A stretch of 64,000 nucleotides of DNA from Nephrocerus scutellatus (Eukaryota; Arthropoda; Insecta; Diptera; Pipunculidae), in NCBI GenBank assembly GCA_947095585.1, contig OX352763.1:35948010-36012009 (forward strand), read 5' to 3'. Made by a program: the position numbers and the translations under genes. Of this stretch, positions 22,870 through 34,916 are shown one piece after another (the first letter of the stretch is position 1; every line of letters begins with the position of its first letter). A model generated the notes under the pieces. It saw only the letters and a program-made list of their open reading frames with translations, searched no databases and was not told the DNA's origin.

Positions 22870-24050
22870 AATGGATTGTATCATAGGGTTTGACTAATCT
22901 AAGAAACGTACCACCTCCCTGATGAAGGATAGTATGTCCTTAGTGGCAGAGTTTCTTAACTCTGCTGACGAACATATTTCCTTTCGGAAAATACGCCTCC
23001 TTAACCAAATTAATGGTGGGTATTTACAGAAAATGTGCTTGGATGATTCGCCATCCTCCGAGCAGAACCTGCATATCTGAGCCTAGATTCTTTAAGGTTA
23101 TTTAAGCCGCAGTGACATGACATGTGAAAAAACTCAACAGCTTTCTAATGATATTCTTGTCTAGATTAAGGATTTCCTTATATGAATACGGCTAGATTAG
23201 TTCTTTCGATTGTCTCAGCCCTGCGGAATTTTCCCAATGGGCCGGACGAAGTCTGAGTTCCCAATTATTAATCAATGCTGTGGCAACAGCTGAGTTGACA
23301 CTGCAGTAGGGTTCAGGTCATATAAACCAGCCCTATCTAGTTCATCTGCAGATTAGTTGCCTGTAATTCCTTGATGACCAGAAACTCAACCGAGTTTCAA
23401 CCTCTTTTGTCTGGCAAGAGATTGCAGTGCATATAGTAGCAGCTTTTAACTGATAAAGAGTCCATTAATTGGGATGACAGCGCTTTAAGCGCTGTCTGGT
23501 TATCTGAAAAGATAAAAATTCTCACGCCCATATGCCTTACTAAGGTTAATCTTAGCACAGATCTCAATGGCATTGAGTTCCGCCTGGAAAACCGTTGGAA
23601 TCATTCCCATTGTCATCGAGACATTGATTTTGGATCCAAAGACACCAGCTCCAACTCCAGTTTCCATCTTCGATCCGTCTGTGTACCAGACCTTTAGTGT
23701 CCAGTACTGGAACACCAATATTGTTACCTCAAACAACCCGCCGATACAGTACTCCCTGACCATAGTGTCGGGGATAGTGAAAAACATGTCTCATTCGTGA
23801 ATTGATTCAAGAATTTTCAGTTGTCCCACATGGTCATCTGGTATTCTAGCTGCAGCTTAGTAGCGCATATAGCAGCCGTCTTCCTAATAAGGATTTAATG
23901 CTGTCGTAGGGCAGATACGCATGGCAACCGTGATACCAAGACAGGCAATTCTTTGAAGCTTTGCTGCCGTTGCCTGTTACAGAACTTTCGGCCACCAAAC
24001 GATGGCCGCGTACGTGATAATGGGAAAAGATCTTAGCCTAATCCTTTTTA
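22870..24050 (-). mobile_element. Non-LTR retrotransposon (I/Loa-type), RNase H region
   Basis: Reading leftward from 24050, an RT C-terminal segment (A-A-I-C-A-T-K-L-Q-L-E, M-T-M-W-D-N) leads into RNase H. That domain reads V-W-Y-T-D-G-S-K-M-E-T-G-V-G-A-G-V-F-G and F-Q-A-E-L-N-A-I-E-I-C-A (95-codon frame, 23500-23787), then I-F-S-D-N-Q-T-A-L-K-A-L. The D-G-S, A-E-L-x-A-I and S-D-N-Q-T-A motifs hold the catalytic acids. Further left it decays. It belongs with the RT/RNase H copies at 29.0, 41.6 and 50.6 kb in type, though not necessarily in family. Confidence 0.8.
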
Positions 24051-24059
24051 AGATATGAT

Positions 24060-24690
24060 TGCGTAATCATTAGACTCTAGAGAAGTTGATCCGTTGTTTT
24101 ATCAAAAAATTGTGTTATGCGATGGGGCTCATTTTTGCCTAAACGAGTTTATTAATGAGCAATATTACCACATATAATGTGAGACCAATCCACAAGAGAC
24201 CCTACAGGCTACATAACATCCAGAAGAATGCACCTTTTTTCTTCAAAATTCAGTCCGGGGTTCGCGTTACAGTCAATTAGAATCGTTACCGTACCATAAC
24301 CATTGATTTGTTGTTTGAAAATATGGATAAAATTGATCCGGACAAGCGTGGTTTCAACAGGATGGCTACGGGTCATACGGTGAAGCCAATCATCGACTTT
24401 TTTAAGATAGGGACCTTTCAATTGGCATCCAAGCGGTCGATTTGACCCCTCCCGATTATTTCTTGTGGCGCCACGATAAGTCACTGATTTATGCTGATAA
24501 ACCAGCAACAATTGAACCCTAGAAGGGCAACATTGTTCGTGTTATTTGTGACATACGAGCAGCAGTGTTCGAAAGAGTGGCCAAAAATTGGACGTCCAGA
24601 ATGCGCTTTGTCAAGAAAACAGTCTCAGCGGCCACATGCCCGAAATCATTCAAATGTTAATGTCATGTATTGATCTTTCTAATGAATAAA
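24060..24690 (+). mobile_element. Rosa-type mariner transposase remnant
   Basis: The frames, heavily broken, read D-G-A-H-F-C-L-N (from S-D-E-A-H-F), N-E-Q-Y-Y-H-I, C-E-T-N-P-Q-E and later the C-terminal Y-A-D-K-P-A-T-I-E-P followed by V-I-C-D-I-R-A-A-V-F-E-R-V-A-K-N-W. These line up with the DD41D transposase at 59.2 kb. No inverted-repeat ends were found. It is a relic only. Confidence 0.75.
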
Positions 24691-24939
24691 AAATGTTTGC
24701 CATGACGCACCCCTTTGTTGACTGGATCGCGCCCTGCTTAGTTGAAAACGCTAACTCAAATTTTCGCTGCCAAAGTCTCGTTGCCCGCATTTCATTGCTG
24801 TTATCACAAACGTTTTAAGTTAGTTACCTATTATCTGTTCAAACATTTCACTGTCTAGTATTTTGTTGTCATCGACATGAGCTATCACCTGAAGCAACTA
24901 AAACCTGTTACCACTATACTTGTGCACTCCAGTATTTCG

Positions 24940-25755
24940 CTACTCAAGACCACTTAAAATCCGCATCACGCGTGTTACGCTCAGCCTTACGCTCTGCTCG
25001 ACTTTCGCTGCTGCATTTGTAGGCATTACGCGTTCACATATTTCTTTTACACAATATCCAGATCTACGATTACCTGAGTTACGCCCAGCTTGATTTACGC
25101 TTCTGCATCGCTTAAGCATCGTGGAGTCACTCAACGTCTGAATCTACGCATCACCTGAGTTACGCTCTGCACGACTTATGTTTCGCTCGACCTACACTCC
25201 GCTTGACTTATACTCCACTTGGCTTACACTCCACTCTACTTATGCACCACTCGACTTACGCCCCATCATCTGTACTCATCGTACAGGACTACGCATAGAG
25301 TTGTCATGCAGCATCCAGATCTACGCATCACCCAAGTTACGCTCATCTTGACCTACGAATCTCTACGAATCGTACAGTTCTACGCATGAGCTGTCATGCA
25401 ACGTCCAGATATACGCATCCTCCGAGCTACGCTTTACTTGACTAACGCTCCACTTGACTCGCGCTTTAGCATATCTATGCATGGTGCTGTTCTACGCATG
25501 AGCTGCCATGCAACCTCAAGATCTACACATCACCTAAGTTACGCTCTTCTCGACTTACACACCACTTGACTTACGCTCTACTAGTCTTACACTCTAGCAT
25601 CTCTACGCATAGAGCTGTCATGTCATAACCATGTCTAGATCTACGATTAAGCAAGTTACGCTCAGCTTGACCTATGCTTCTGCACCTCTACGCAACGTCC
25701 AGGCTTACGCATCGTGCAGTCACTCAAAGTCTAGATCCACGCATCACCTCGCCAG
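24940..25755. repeat. Degenerate minisatellite ('cagatctacgcatcacc' array)
   Basis: About seven irregular units, each holding 'cagatctacgcatcacct.a', then 'gttacgctc.gcttgactta' and 'agctgtcatgcaacgtc'. Landmarks fall near 25041, 25130, 25313, 25405, 25516, 25642 and 25729. Within units 'gacttacgctccact' repeats at a shorter period, giving a two-level structure. No ORF of interest. Confidence 0.8.
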
Positions 25756-26204
25756 ATTTTAAAATCCTAATTGTAAGAACTAAACACGAAGAGTACAAAA
25801 TATAAATTCATATGTAACAAAAACATTGAATCCTGGTCACAATGAGATTTTTGATGATTTGATTTACCCCGACTGGATTAAACTTAGTTACAATAGGACA
25901 ATAGTTAAGAGGGCCATTAATTTTCAAGGAAGTTTCGCTAACCTTTCAAACAATAAACCAATGTTGGCTTTTGTACAAACTTCCCTTCACTCAGTGTTTC
26001 TAACTTAGTTTAGATTACCTACTCATAGCTTTATTGTACGATAGTTAATAAGTAATTCTTCAATTAGTCGTCAGGTTGTCATTAGCCGATGCGGAATTCG
26101 GCCGTAAAATTGGGTTTCTTTACTTCCAAACATTGCATGTGCCAGCGATGTCATACGATGTCTGACTACATACAGCGATTGTCTTCTGTAGTCAGAATCT
26201 TTAT

Positions 26205-26465
26205 CAATTTTCTGTATTAACTTTGCGTATCCGTGGATGTGTTTGTGGCTGGCGGAATCTTGTAATTCATTTTTAACTCACTTCCTTAAGCTCGATATTA
26301 TTCAAACTTCGCACATGTGTGTATCTCCGATGACAACAATTTTTGTAAAAATATGAAAGTGATCGGGCCTTGGACCGCGAGGGGCTCCTATATACATTTT
26401 TCAAAAATTAACCTGATTTTTTTCCAATCTTGTATTTACATCTAAATCTCCGATTGCAGAAATTT
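26205..26465 (+). repeat. Repeat family B copy
   Basis: It starts at 'ctgtattaactttgcgtatc' and continues through 'tttttaactcacttcctta', 'cgcacatgtgtgtatctccg', 'aaagtgatcgggcc' and a second partial unit. It is diverged from the 4983 array. Confidence 0.75.
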
Positions 26466-27982
26466 GAATTTTTATGTGTTGTGTTCTGCTTTAGTATGTA
26501 CTCGGACAAGGCTTATGTCCTCAAGACATGAATTTTAAGATACGCACAAAATTGGTTCATCTTGTACTCTTTGAAAACATTCATTTACAGAAAAAAACAT
26601 AGAAAAGAAAATGAGCTCTCTTTTTTAATGATGTTTGTTTTACACTCTCTATACATAAAGAGTGGGTGTGAGGTAAGGATACAGTCCGCCGATGGATGAG
26701 AAGACCAACCAACAAAACACCTACGAGATGACCTCATGCTGTACGCCGACTGAATGATTTCATTTTGTTTGGAATACTTTGCCTTCATCGCACTCACGGC
26801 TTTGTCACATGTGCTGCTTATAAAAAAGTAGGCAATGCACGTGGGTTATATGTGTATTGTGCGTGTGGATCTGTAGAAGAAAAAAAAATAATGTCAATCA
26901 TGCACGACACTGTAGTCGCAGTTTCTTCTCCTCTTGTGTTTTGTGTCTTTTTGCTCCTGCTCAGCATAAATGCATACATATCCTGACATCATTTTTGCCA
27001 AATGACTTAAATCAAGGTTATAAATATCGTATCGTATTAGCTGAGACGACAAGAACGCAGCTTAGCCGCGGGCGGGATTGTTCAGCATTTCCTCGCACTT
27101 CGGCTGACAGTGACAGGAGAGGACACCCACAACCAACATCATCATCATTATCTTCATCATCACTATCATCGGTGCATAACAGCAGGTGTTCTGGCACGAG
27201 TGTTCACTTGGTTGTGGGTGAATATGGTGGGTAGAAGAGCTATTGGTTTTGATGCTCTTGCATCCCCTCCACCTGACAACATCTAGATGAGTTTTCTCCG
27301 TCGATGTCTAACTGTCTCGCAACGCATACAAGGATGTCCTGATGCCAGATACAAAATTCAGTCGAACGAATTCGCCTCCATGATTTAGCTCTGCACGATC
27401 CGGAATCACAACGAACCAGGAATGCATCAAATGGGAGAGAAAAAACTCCACCTACGTCAGCGGAAAATACAAAAATTTTCCTTACCGTTCTGACGATTGA
27501 GTTTAGATATTTATACCAATTTGCTGATGACGAACAAATCGGAATGGACCGAGTGGGCGTTTTAAGAACGCAGTTCGCAGGCGAACGTGGAGTTTTGCTA
27601 AATAAGTGGATTTATAATCGAGTGGTGATGATGCTAATGCTTTTAAGCTTAATAATTGGTGATAAGAACATTCAGAAACTGCTTTAGTTGACATCGTCAG
27701 GATGTTCTGTCGGTTTATCTGGTTGTCCTTCGAAATTTCATTGAAAAATAATAAAAACATTGATATAAATAATTCATATCGCTCATTTCTTACCACGAAT
27801 AGCTAAAGTTTTGTTAAATCTAATCGAACTCAACGAAACTATAGCTGGAATTAGATAGATTGGGATTAGAAAGGAAGCTGTGACAACATTTTCTTTTAAA
27901 ATTTTGAATTGATCGGGGGGTCTCCTATGCAACAATTTTTTTTATATTATGCTATATAGCGGCATCTGATCGCGCCATACTA
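26466..27982. other. Sequence without recognised gene
   Basis: It contains an ATC-rich trinucleotide patch near 27138-27172. Open frames of up to 125 codons (26857-27234) are Ser-rich or low-complexity and match nothing I know. Confidence 0.5.
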
Positions 27983-28542
27983 CGAGGGTAGTTTGATAAG
28001 TCAGTGTCTTTTTTAATAAAAGATAAAAAAAGCGTTTTGTTTCTCAACATAGTGAATTTTTTTCTATTTTTTTCATGGCCTTTAAAATAGGCGTTTGTTT
28101 CATTGATGACCTCTTCGTTGGACCCAAATCTCTTACCGCCCAGCCATATCTTCAGCTTTTGAATGACACCACGTGCATTCTAAAAAACTGTGGCCATGAC
28201 CTTGTTAGCCGACAGACCAGGGGTGCACGTTCACCCGGAGAAACCCACTGTCTTGATTGTTCTTTGGTCTCTGGTCTCTGGTCTCTGGTGTGTTATGATG
28301 GATCCATGTTTCATCCACGGTTTCGAAACGGCACAAAAAATTGTTCGGATTGCGGCACTTTTTTTCCCTTTTCGTTAAGATTCACGAGATTGTCTGCTTT
28401 CAATGGCTGTCAAACACTAAACGACGCAGCTTGCTCAAAACAGTAGTCATTAATAGATGTCAGTTGATGGGAGCGGTGTTGCATTTAAAGTTACTACGCG
28501 GGAAATTCAAAAAGTCACAAGACTTATCAAACTATCCTAATT
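27983..28542 (-). mobile_element. Internally deleted mariner, both inverted repeats visible
   Basis: The left end 'cgagggtagtttgataagtc' is preceded by TA. The right end, on the complement, is 'ttaggatagtttgataagtc' without a clean TA. Reading leftward, the transposase shows R-F-E-T-V-D-E-T-W-I-H-H-N-T-P-E-T, Q-W-V-S-P-G-E-R-A-P, then jumps after a M-A-T-V-F-type block to L-K-I-W-L-G-G-K-R-F-G-S-N-E-E-V-I-N-E-T-N-A-Y-F-K-G. The rest of the catalytic domain is deleted. A small CAGAGAC triplication (28262-28290) interrupts the W-I-H-H region. At 560 bp it is non-autonomous in form and dead in coding. Confidence 0.85.
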
Positions 28543-28628
28543 TACGATTGGCGTTGTTTTTACTTTTACCACAGAGCACGAAGTGCTTTGCTTGAGTTTT
28601 TATTTTTCAGCACTTATAGTAGAATTAA

Positions 28629-28745
28629 CATAATAATAATAATAATAATAATAATATTCGGCGCGACCGACCGTTGCGGTCAAAGGCCTAGCTTTTCGCG
28701 ACCATTTGTGTTGGAATGTATATTTTTGGACGCAAATGGAAGGGA
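28629..28745 (-). mobile_element. tRNA-derived SINE, 3' part only
   Basis: The complement matches the 3' body of the full SINE at 56929-57220: 'gtcgcgaaaagctaggcctt', 'tgaccgcaacggtcggtcg' and an (ATT)n tail, here expanded to about nine units (seen as AAT on the + strand). The SINE head is absent. Confidence 0.8.
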
Positions 28746-29039
28746 AAGAATTTACATAAAAAAAATTTATTTTTGATTGCGCCAACTTTTCGTTTGCATG
28801 TCAAACTCTATATTAATACGCGTCATATAAGGCGAAGTCTTTCTCTACAGCTTTGTCCCCCTGATGTAATTTTTCAGAATGTACCCACTGAAGCGTTGGT
28901 GTCTACATTCATTATCATCCTATTTCGTTTTACAACCGGGTTCTGGTCCTGGCTTTGAATTCGAATCGGTGACGAAAAGAATTACGATAAAAAAAAGATG
29001 GTCAGCTCAGAACGGTATTCAAGCACGCTGCTCAGTTTG

Positions 29040-30560
29040 ACGATCAAAAAGTAAGTGAAACGGAGCTAGTCCCAACATGCTTATTGCAAGGAGAAGTCTG
29101 TGGACACAGCCTTACATACCTTAGTAAGCACAATTGAGAAATCTTTATACTCCCAGGAGCAATCTGTAAAGGACTGTCAGACCTGGATGTGGACTACCCT
29201 AAAAGCAAACTGATCAATCATATGCTTCTAGGCAGGATGATTAGTGCGGAGCTGGGTGGTTCCATCTTAAAAAGGCAGGCAGTTAGAAGAAGGGTATTAT
29301 CCCCTCTCCTCTGGAATATAGTAATCAACGAATTACTGTTGAAACTGGAAGGAGAGGGTATAAAAGTGGTAGCGTATGCTGATGATGTAGCGTTAGCTGT
29401 CTCAGGTAAATACATCAGAACGCTTAAGGAGGTTATGCAAAATGCCCTCCAAATCGTTAAAGAATGGGCAAATAAAAGCGGTCTGGGCGTCAACCCGAAT
29501 AAGACAGAGCTTGTCCTTTTCACCAGGAAATATAAAATTCCAACAGTTGATCCTCCAACGCTAATTGGTACCCCCTTAGTTTTTTCTAATAAAGCAAGAC
29601 TTCTGGGGACAATCTTGGACAGGAAACTGAGCAAGTAACCCAATATAATAGAAAGAGTAAATAAAGCGAACATTGCTTTATACTCGTGCAAGAACGCCAT
29701 TGGTAAAAAATGCGGTTTGAAACCAAAGCTGGTACACTGGCTTTACACGTCGGTAGTGAGACCAATACTACTGTATGGGGTAAGCGTATGTTGGGCAGCT
29801 ATGGAAAAAACTACGTATATAAGTATATTGGAGAAGGTACAAAGAGCGGCCTGCATGCTTATAAGCGGGACGCTGAGATCTACACCAACTCGCGCTCTAG
29901 AGGTTATGCTCCAGCTGATCCCACTAGATATATTTGGCAAACAGAAAGCGGCAGAATTACAGCTACGCGACTGTTAGCTGTCAATCAGTGGAGAAGTCTT
30001 CAAAAAGGACAACCATAACTAAATAGCTAAAGCAGGAGCTGACGAAACTGGATTACATAACACCAATGTTATGCTTTCAAAAAGGTTTTCGGACAACAAT
30101 ACCCTCCAGAGAAGACTGGAAGAGTGGATCCGTAACCGATAACGAAACAGTATAGTGGATCTAAGCTAGACGGTAAAGTAGGAGCAGGAGTCTTCTGTGA
30201 CAAGCTGAAAGTAAGCATCTCTGTCCGTCTACCTGATCGCTGCAGCGTATACCAGGCTGAGGTGATAGCGATTGAAGAGGTAATGAGTTGGCTGAAGCAC
30301 AATGTATTATCCTCAAAGAAGATTAACATTTATGTGGACAGTCAGGCGGCGGTTGGAGGCGGTCTTACTGAAATCTAAGGTGGCGTTGAGCTGTCACTCC
30401 TCTCTTAACGAGATGAGTGAACAGTTCAATATAAGGATCACATGAATCCCGGGCCACACGGATGTTGAGGGGAACTTCAGGGCGGACGAGTTAGCTAGAC
30501 GTGGTACGACTCTCCAGCTGCAACCGGAAAGGGAGTCCTATCGCGACACTGAAATTTGAG
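29040..30560 (+). mobile_element. Non-LTR retrotransposon (I/Loa-type), RT and RNase H
   Basis: The RT frame at 29189-29638 reads R-V-L-S-P-L-L-W-N-I-V-I-N-E-L-L (normally preceded by T-P-Q-G-G, mutated here), active site V-V-A-Y-A-D-D-V-A-L-A-V and G-V-N-P-N-K-T-E-L-V-L-F. After a stop come L-Y-T-S-V-V-R-P-I-L-L-Y-G-V and L-R-S-T-P-T-R-A-L-E-V-M. RNase H is badly broken from 30130, ending in the recognisable P-G-H-T-D-V-E-G-N-F-R-A-D-E-L-A-R block near 30450. The intact Y-A-D-D makes this one of the best RT copies, but stops kill it. Confidence 0.85.
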
Positions 30561-30786
30561 CTTCGGAAAGAGGCAGAAACAATAACAAATATAAGGTGGG
30601 AAAACACCGACACTTGCAACCTTAAAAATGCTCTTCATATCCAACATTTTTGTGGCTGTCGCCAATATTCTGCAAAATTCAAAAATACCCTCGTACTCCT
30701 CGTATTCCAATATTTCTTTAGATCAATACTACATTATTATTTACAATTTTAACTGTTGTATTGATAACTAATTTTAATGTTTTGCA

Positions 30787-31036
30787 ATTAATAATAATAT
30801 TTGGCCCGACAGACCATTGCGGTCCAAGGCCTAGCTTCCCGCGACCATTCGTATTGTGCGTGTTATATTTTTGCGCACAAGTGGAAGAGATCTAAAGTTT
30901 AATGCCGTATCTGAAAGACGAGTTGAGAAGCTTTCCGTGACAACTATTACTTTCGGACGTTTGTCAGACATTCCCGGGAGGTGGGACCATGGAAAAATAC
31001 TTTTGTTGTTTCTGGGATTCGAACCTTCGTCCAAGG
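30787..31036 (-). mobile_element. tRNA-derived SINE, near full length
   Basis: Read on the complement, it runs from a box B-like 'ggttcgaatcccagaaacaa' through 'tgtctgacaaacgtccgaaa', 'ggaaagcttctcaactcg', 'tggtcgcgggaagctaggcc' and 'ttggaccgcaatggtctgtc' to an (ATT)n tail. The box A half of the head is too diverged to place. Confidence 0.85.
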
Positions 31037-31039
31037 CAC

Positions 31040-32775
31040 TATACAATAATCGCACAAACCTCATTGCATTGCTCACAAAAACCCTTTTCTTTGCCATTTA
31101 CTGGTCGGATATCCTTGTACACAAAAGCAGAGCAGCGTGTTGTGTCATCAGCCTTGTCACAGATCAAAAAATTGGAAGGAGAAATGAAATTAAGAAACAA
31201 GGATGTGATATGGTTCGCTCTTGAGGATGTCGTCGTCGTCGTCGTCTTCGTCACGACAGTCCTCGCCTCAACTCCATTAGAGCAAGTGAAGAAACCAATA
31301 GAATTTTACACTCCTTCAGCTGTTCACACTGTGAATGCATGAATAAAAGGACGACTTTAGCACGAACGACTACCTCCTGTCGAGAGAGCGGGTGTCACAG
31401 AAAGAAAGGAACTAAAATTAAAAAGCAAGGAGCTTTATGAAATATAAAATAAATATAAAAAAAACACACACAATATCCTTTTCATGTCACAAGTACCCCA
31501 GGACTTACATATCAATGTACGTATAGGCGACGATATACACGTAATCTTAGGCATACATATCCTTGTCGGATTATGATGAATTTCTTCATCTTTTTGAAGA
31601 TTGCGGCGTTTGGTTTTTTTCTTCTCCTCTGCAATGCACCATCTGTGTGATTCTTTGTTCACTCGATTCTATTGTTTCGGCGAGTTTCTTTATTCAACCA
31701 CCAAACCGAAGGACTTCCTGAAGCGAAATTCCATTAGAAATTCAAATGGATACCCATTGTGAGGGCAACAACACAAGAAATTGTTACACTATGTACCTGC
31801 GTTGGGCGGTTTAAACCACTACCACTTTTGCTAAATAATTTATTGCAATACCCGTAAGTTCTCGCCACAGAGTAGTGCATGTGACAATTTCATCGAATTT
31901 CGTCTGACTCCGAGTATAGCCAGGATATCTGTGGTTCATTTTGCTTACGAGTACATGACAATCAAACAAATTAATGAATTATTGATCATCAATCGGATTC
32001 TAATTTAACCAACACCAACACTATCTCTGTAAGAAGCTTTTCCAGAATCATAAATATTCAAGTATGAACTTAATTTAGTTGAAGAAATCCCGGAACAACA
32101 TTCCATGAATGCCTGTGCCGAATTGACAAAATCTGTGATGCACTGTGAATGGGATTCCATTGAACCGATTGTGATTATGACAGCAGACAGATGAAATAAC
32201 ATTTCTCTAAATTATCAAAACGTTGAGGGATGACATTTCCATGGTACCATCAAAAACTACTCGCATAAATATGTGCATATGCAAAGTTTGCAAATCGGAT
32301 TCGTTTGATATATGTCGGGTTTTTGTATCTATTCACATCGATGACATTCGCATCGACTTTGTGTGTGTGTATCTTCAATATTATCAGTATGTACATTGAC
32401 GAAACAACATCAAAAATGTACTCGGCTGCTGTGTGATGTCCTTCTGTTGATGCTGTATGGCAAAGGTGCACTTAATGCACACTTGGATGCACTTGAATAT
32501 TTTAATATATCTGCAATGCATATATGGATTGCTACGGATATGTTTATTGTTGCAGATATTTTCATTATTTTGATATTTTAATATTGATTGGTAATATAGG
32601 TACATATATAGATGTAATATACTCGTATCAATAGTTGCAGATACATTTATATGCTGGCATGTTATAGAGAGGCTTAAGTATTTGCAGTTCGTATTAAAGT
32701 TGACTCGATAAATTTGGTAAAAAAGCCTACTACAAATTACTGAAATTTATAGTCTTTCGAAGAGGGTATCTCTCC
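31040..32775. other. Sequence without recognised gene
   Basis: It contains a GTC trinucleotide run near 31229-31248. The open frames are short (88-122 codons at most), overlap the SINE or are low-complexity. Confidence 0.5.
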
Positions 32776-32779
32776 TCAC

Positions 32780-33480
32780 AGATACTCTATATACTGCGAT
32801 GAAAGAAGGTATCGGTTCCGCATATGTTTGGGGCTCAATCACTAAAGAAACGTCGCAGCTCATATTCGAGAATGAAACCGAACTTTATCGGCTTTAAAGC
32901 AATAAATGAACGGCTATGCACCCTTCACGTGCGGGGCAGATTTAAAAACATAAGCCTCATAGACGTTCACGCACCTACAGAGGATTCCCCCTTCAGACGA
33001 AGAAAGTGAAGAATACTTTGAATCAGTCGAACGAGAACTTCATGCCTGCCCTCTGTATGAAATCATTTTGGATGATATCGATGTTGAATACCAAAAAATG
33101 TCGGTACAGTACATTGATACGAGAAAGCTAATGAGACATTAGTCAACGAGTCATAGAGATGTCCACAAGCAATACTTTGGGCGTTGCGAGTACAAGGTTT
33201 GCGCCTACAAATATCCACAAAGCCATCTTGGTCTCTCCTAATGGAGTCACTTGCAGAAGGAGCACGTGTTGATAGACCGCCGCCACAACCCGAACCTGTT
33301 GACGGTACGATCGTAGGAGATGCCAATGTCGACTCGGACCACTATCTCGTTGGTATGGTGCTCCGAGCGCAGATTGCAGCACCAATAAAGCCTGCATTCG
33401 CGAATGAGATGAGCTTTCTTTACAAGAAAGAGACTAGCCGCAAATGGTAAAGCGGTAAAACTCGTTCCTATTAAAGGATG
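32780..33480 (+). mobile_element. RTE/BovB-like retrotransposon, endonuclease domain fragment
   Basis: Across frameshifts the endonuclease reads F-I-G-F-K-A-I-N-E-R-L-C-T-L, L-I-D-V-H-A-P-T-E-D-S-P, and later G-V-T-C-R-R-S-T-C-type and H-V-L-I-D-R-R-H-N-P-N-L-L, then N-V-D-S-D-H-Y-L-V-G-M-V-L. The terminal S-D-H is the catalytic His of apurinic-type endonucleases. It lies beside, and in opposite orientation to, RT of the same kind of element. Confidence 0.8.
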
Positions 33481-33695
33481 AGTAGGGACTGAGTCGCCGA
33501 GCGTACAAGAGAATATTAGTGCTGCTGACTCCATCTTATTAGGCTGTAATAATGAGATAAGCTTCCCTCACAAGAAAGAGACCAGCAGCAAACGGTGAAG
33601 CGGTAACACTCGCCCCTAATAAAGGAAGAGTAGGGACTGAGTTGCCGGGCGTACAATAGAATATTAGTACTCCGTCTTATTAGGCTGTAGTCATA
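33411..33695 (+). repeat. Tandem duplication, period about 148 bp
   Basis: 'caagaaagagac.agc.gcaa' occurs at 33423 and again at 33571, with the following 'agtagggactgag' and 'ttattaggctgta' also repeated. The duplication covers the segment just after the endonuclease fragment and may be specific to this copy or part of the element. Confidence 0.8.
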
Positions 33696-33839
33696 TTTTT
33701 TTGATTGGCCTCAAAACTATCATCATCAACTTCATATTTGGCTCTAAAACCGGGGTACGATTCTGGCCTCTCGTTAAAAATCTCTCCACCGGTCCCGATT
33801 TCGAGCCGGATGACAGTTTGTCATCCCTAAACTAGGCTT

Positions 33840-34900
33840 GGCCGACCTCGCTGTCGTGTTCCATAAATCTTACTGCAAAGGACTTTCCGAGCAGGATCAT
33901 TTTCGCTCATGCGAGCTAGGTGTCCTGCCCACCGGAGCCTAACGAGCTTAATTCCCTTCACGATGTCGACATCACGTAGATCTCATCATTATAGAGTCTC
34001 CGGAATCGACATAAGGGGCCAACAATTCTTCTTAAGACTTTTATCTCGAACGCGGCTAAGAGGTCAGAATGGTTTTTAATAAGCACCCAAGTCTCGGATC
34101 CATATGCAAGTACCGGTATGACCATTGTCTTAAATACCAGCAGCTTGGATGTTGTGGTTAAGTTCCTGGATTTGAAGAGTCTTGACAGACTATAATAGGC
34201 TTTAAGCAACCCTGCGCGTATTTCTGGTTCCATATTGTTATCAGCTCCTACAGGTGACCCGAGATAGTTAAAGGATTGCACTACTTCAAATTCGCGCTTC
34301 ACTATTTGAATTGAAGGATCAATGTTGGATCTTCTACTCGCAGATGTGGCCTACAATGTACTTTGTTTTGCTCTCATTTATGTGCAGCCCCAGATTTCGT
34401 GCCGCCTGCTAGATCTGGATGAAAGCTTCCTGTACAGCTCTTGGCTTTCTACCAACGATGTCAATATCGTATCGTTAGCCAGTATCTGAATGAACTTATA
34501 GAGGATTGTTCCTCTCGCCGTTACGTCAGAGTCTCGGATCACTTTCTCTAACGCCAGGTCCGGATATTTATACTTGGCTTATAACATTGATCATGCGTTT
34601 TGAAGCTCTAGACATTTCTCCAACACCTGCCTAAGGGGTGTAAGTCTGATCAGTTGTTCATTTGCCTAGGATGAAGCCACCCTGGTGTGGACCAATGATA
34701 TCATAAGCGTATGGGGCTATCCTGTCTTGAAGGATAGAGGAGAAAATCTTATACCCGGTACTCAACAACGTTATACCACGATAATTGCTGTAGGTTGTGA
34801 TATCTCCCTTCTTATGTATGAGGCACAGGATGCCTCTTCGCCAGTCTTCTGGCATAGCTTCTTCCTCCCATGCCTGCACTTTTATTTAATGAATTGCTTG
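33840..34900 (-). mobile_element. RTE/BovB-like retrotransposon, RT fragment
   Basis: Reading leftward, W-E-E-E-A-M-P-E-D-W-R-R-G-I-L, I-H-K-K-G-D-I-T-T-Y-S-N-Y-R-G-I-T-L-L and G-P-H-Q-G-G-F form one frame (34658-34879). A gap with the catalytic core lost follows, then F-N-Y-L-G-S-P-V-G-A, V-I-P-V-L-A-Y-G-S-E-T-W-V-L and R-R-L-Y-N-D-E-I-Y (33958-34302). The 3' part continues to about 33840. The same family occurs at 38240 and 56100. Confidence 0.8.
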
Positions 34901-34916
34901 GTGTAATGTGGGGCCT

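Noticed and set aside
24880..25760. CRISPR-like or direct-repeat array
   Set aside because: Repeats and spacing are irregular, and the context is eukaryotic intron. It is a degenerate minisatellite.
32780..34900. Endonuclease (+) next to RT (-) of the same LINE type as a twin-primed inversion
   Set aside because: Twin priming inverts the 5' segment at the 5' side of the 3' segment. Here the order and orientation are wrong, so two separate insertions are more likely.
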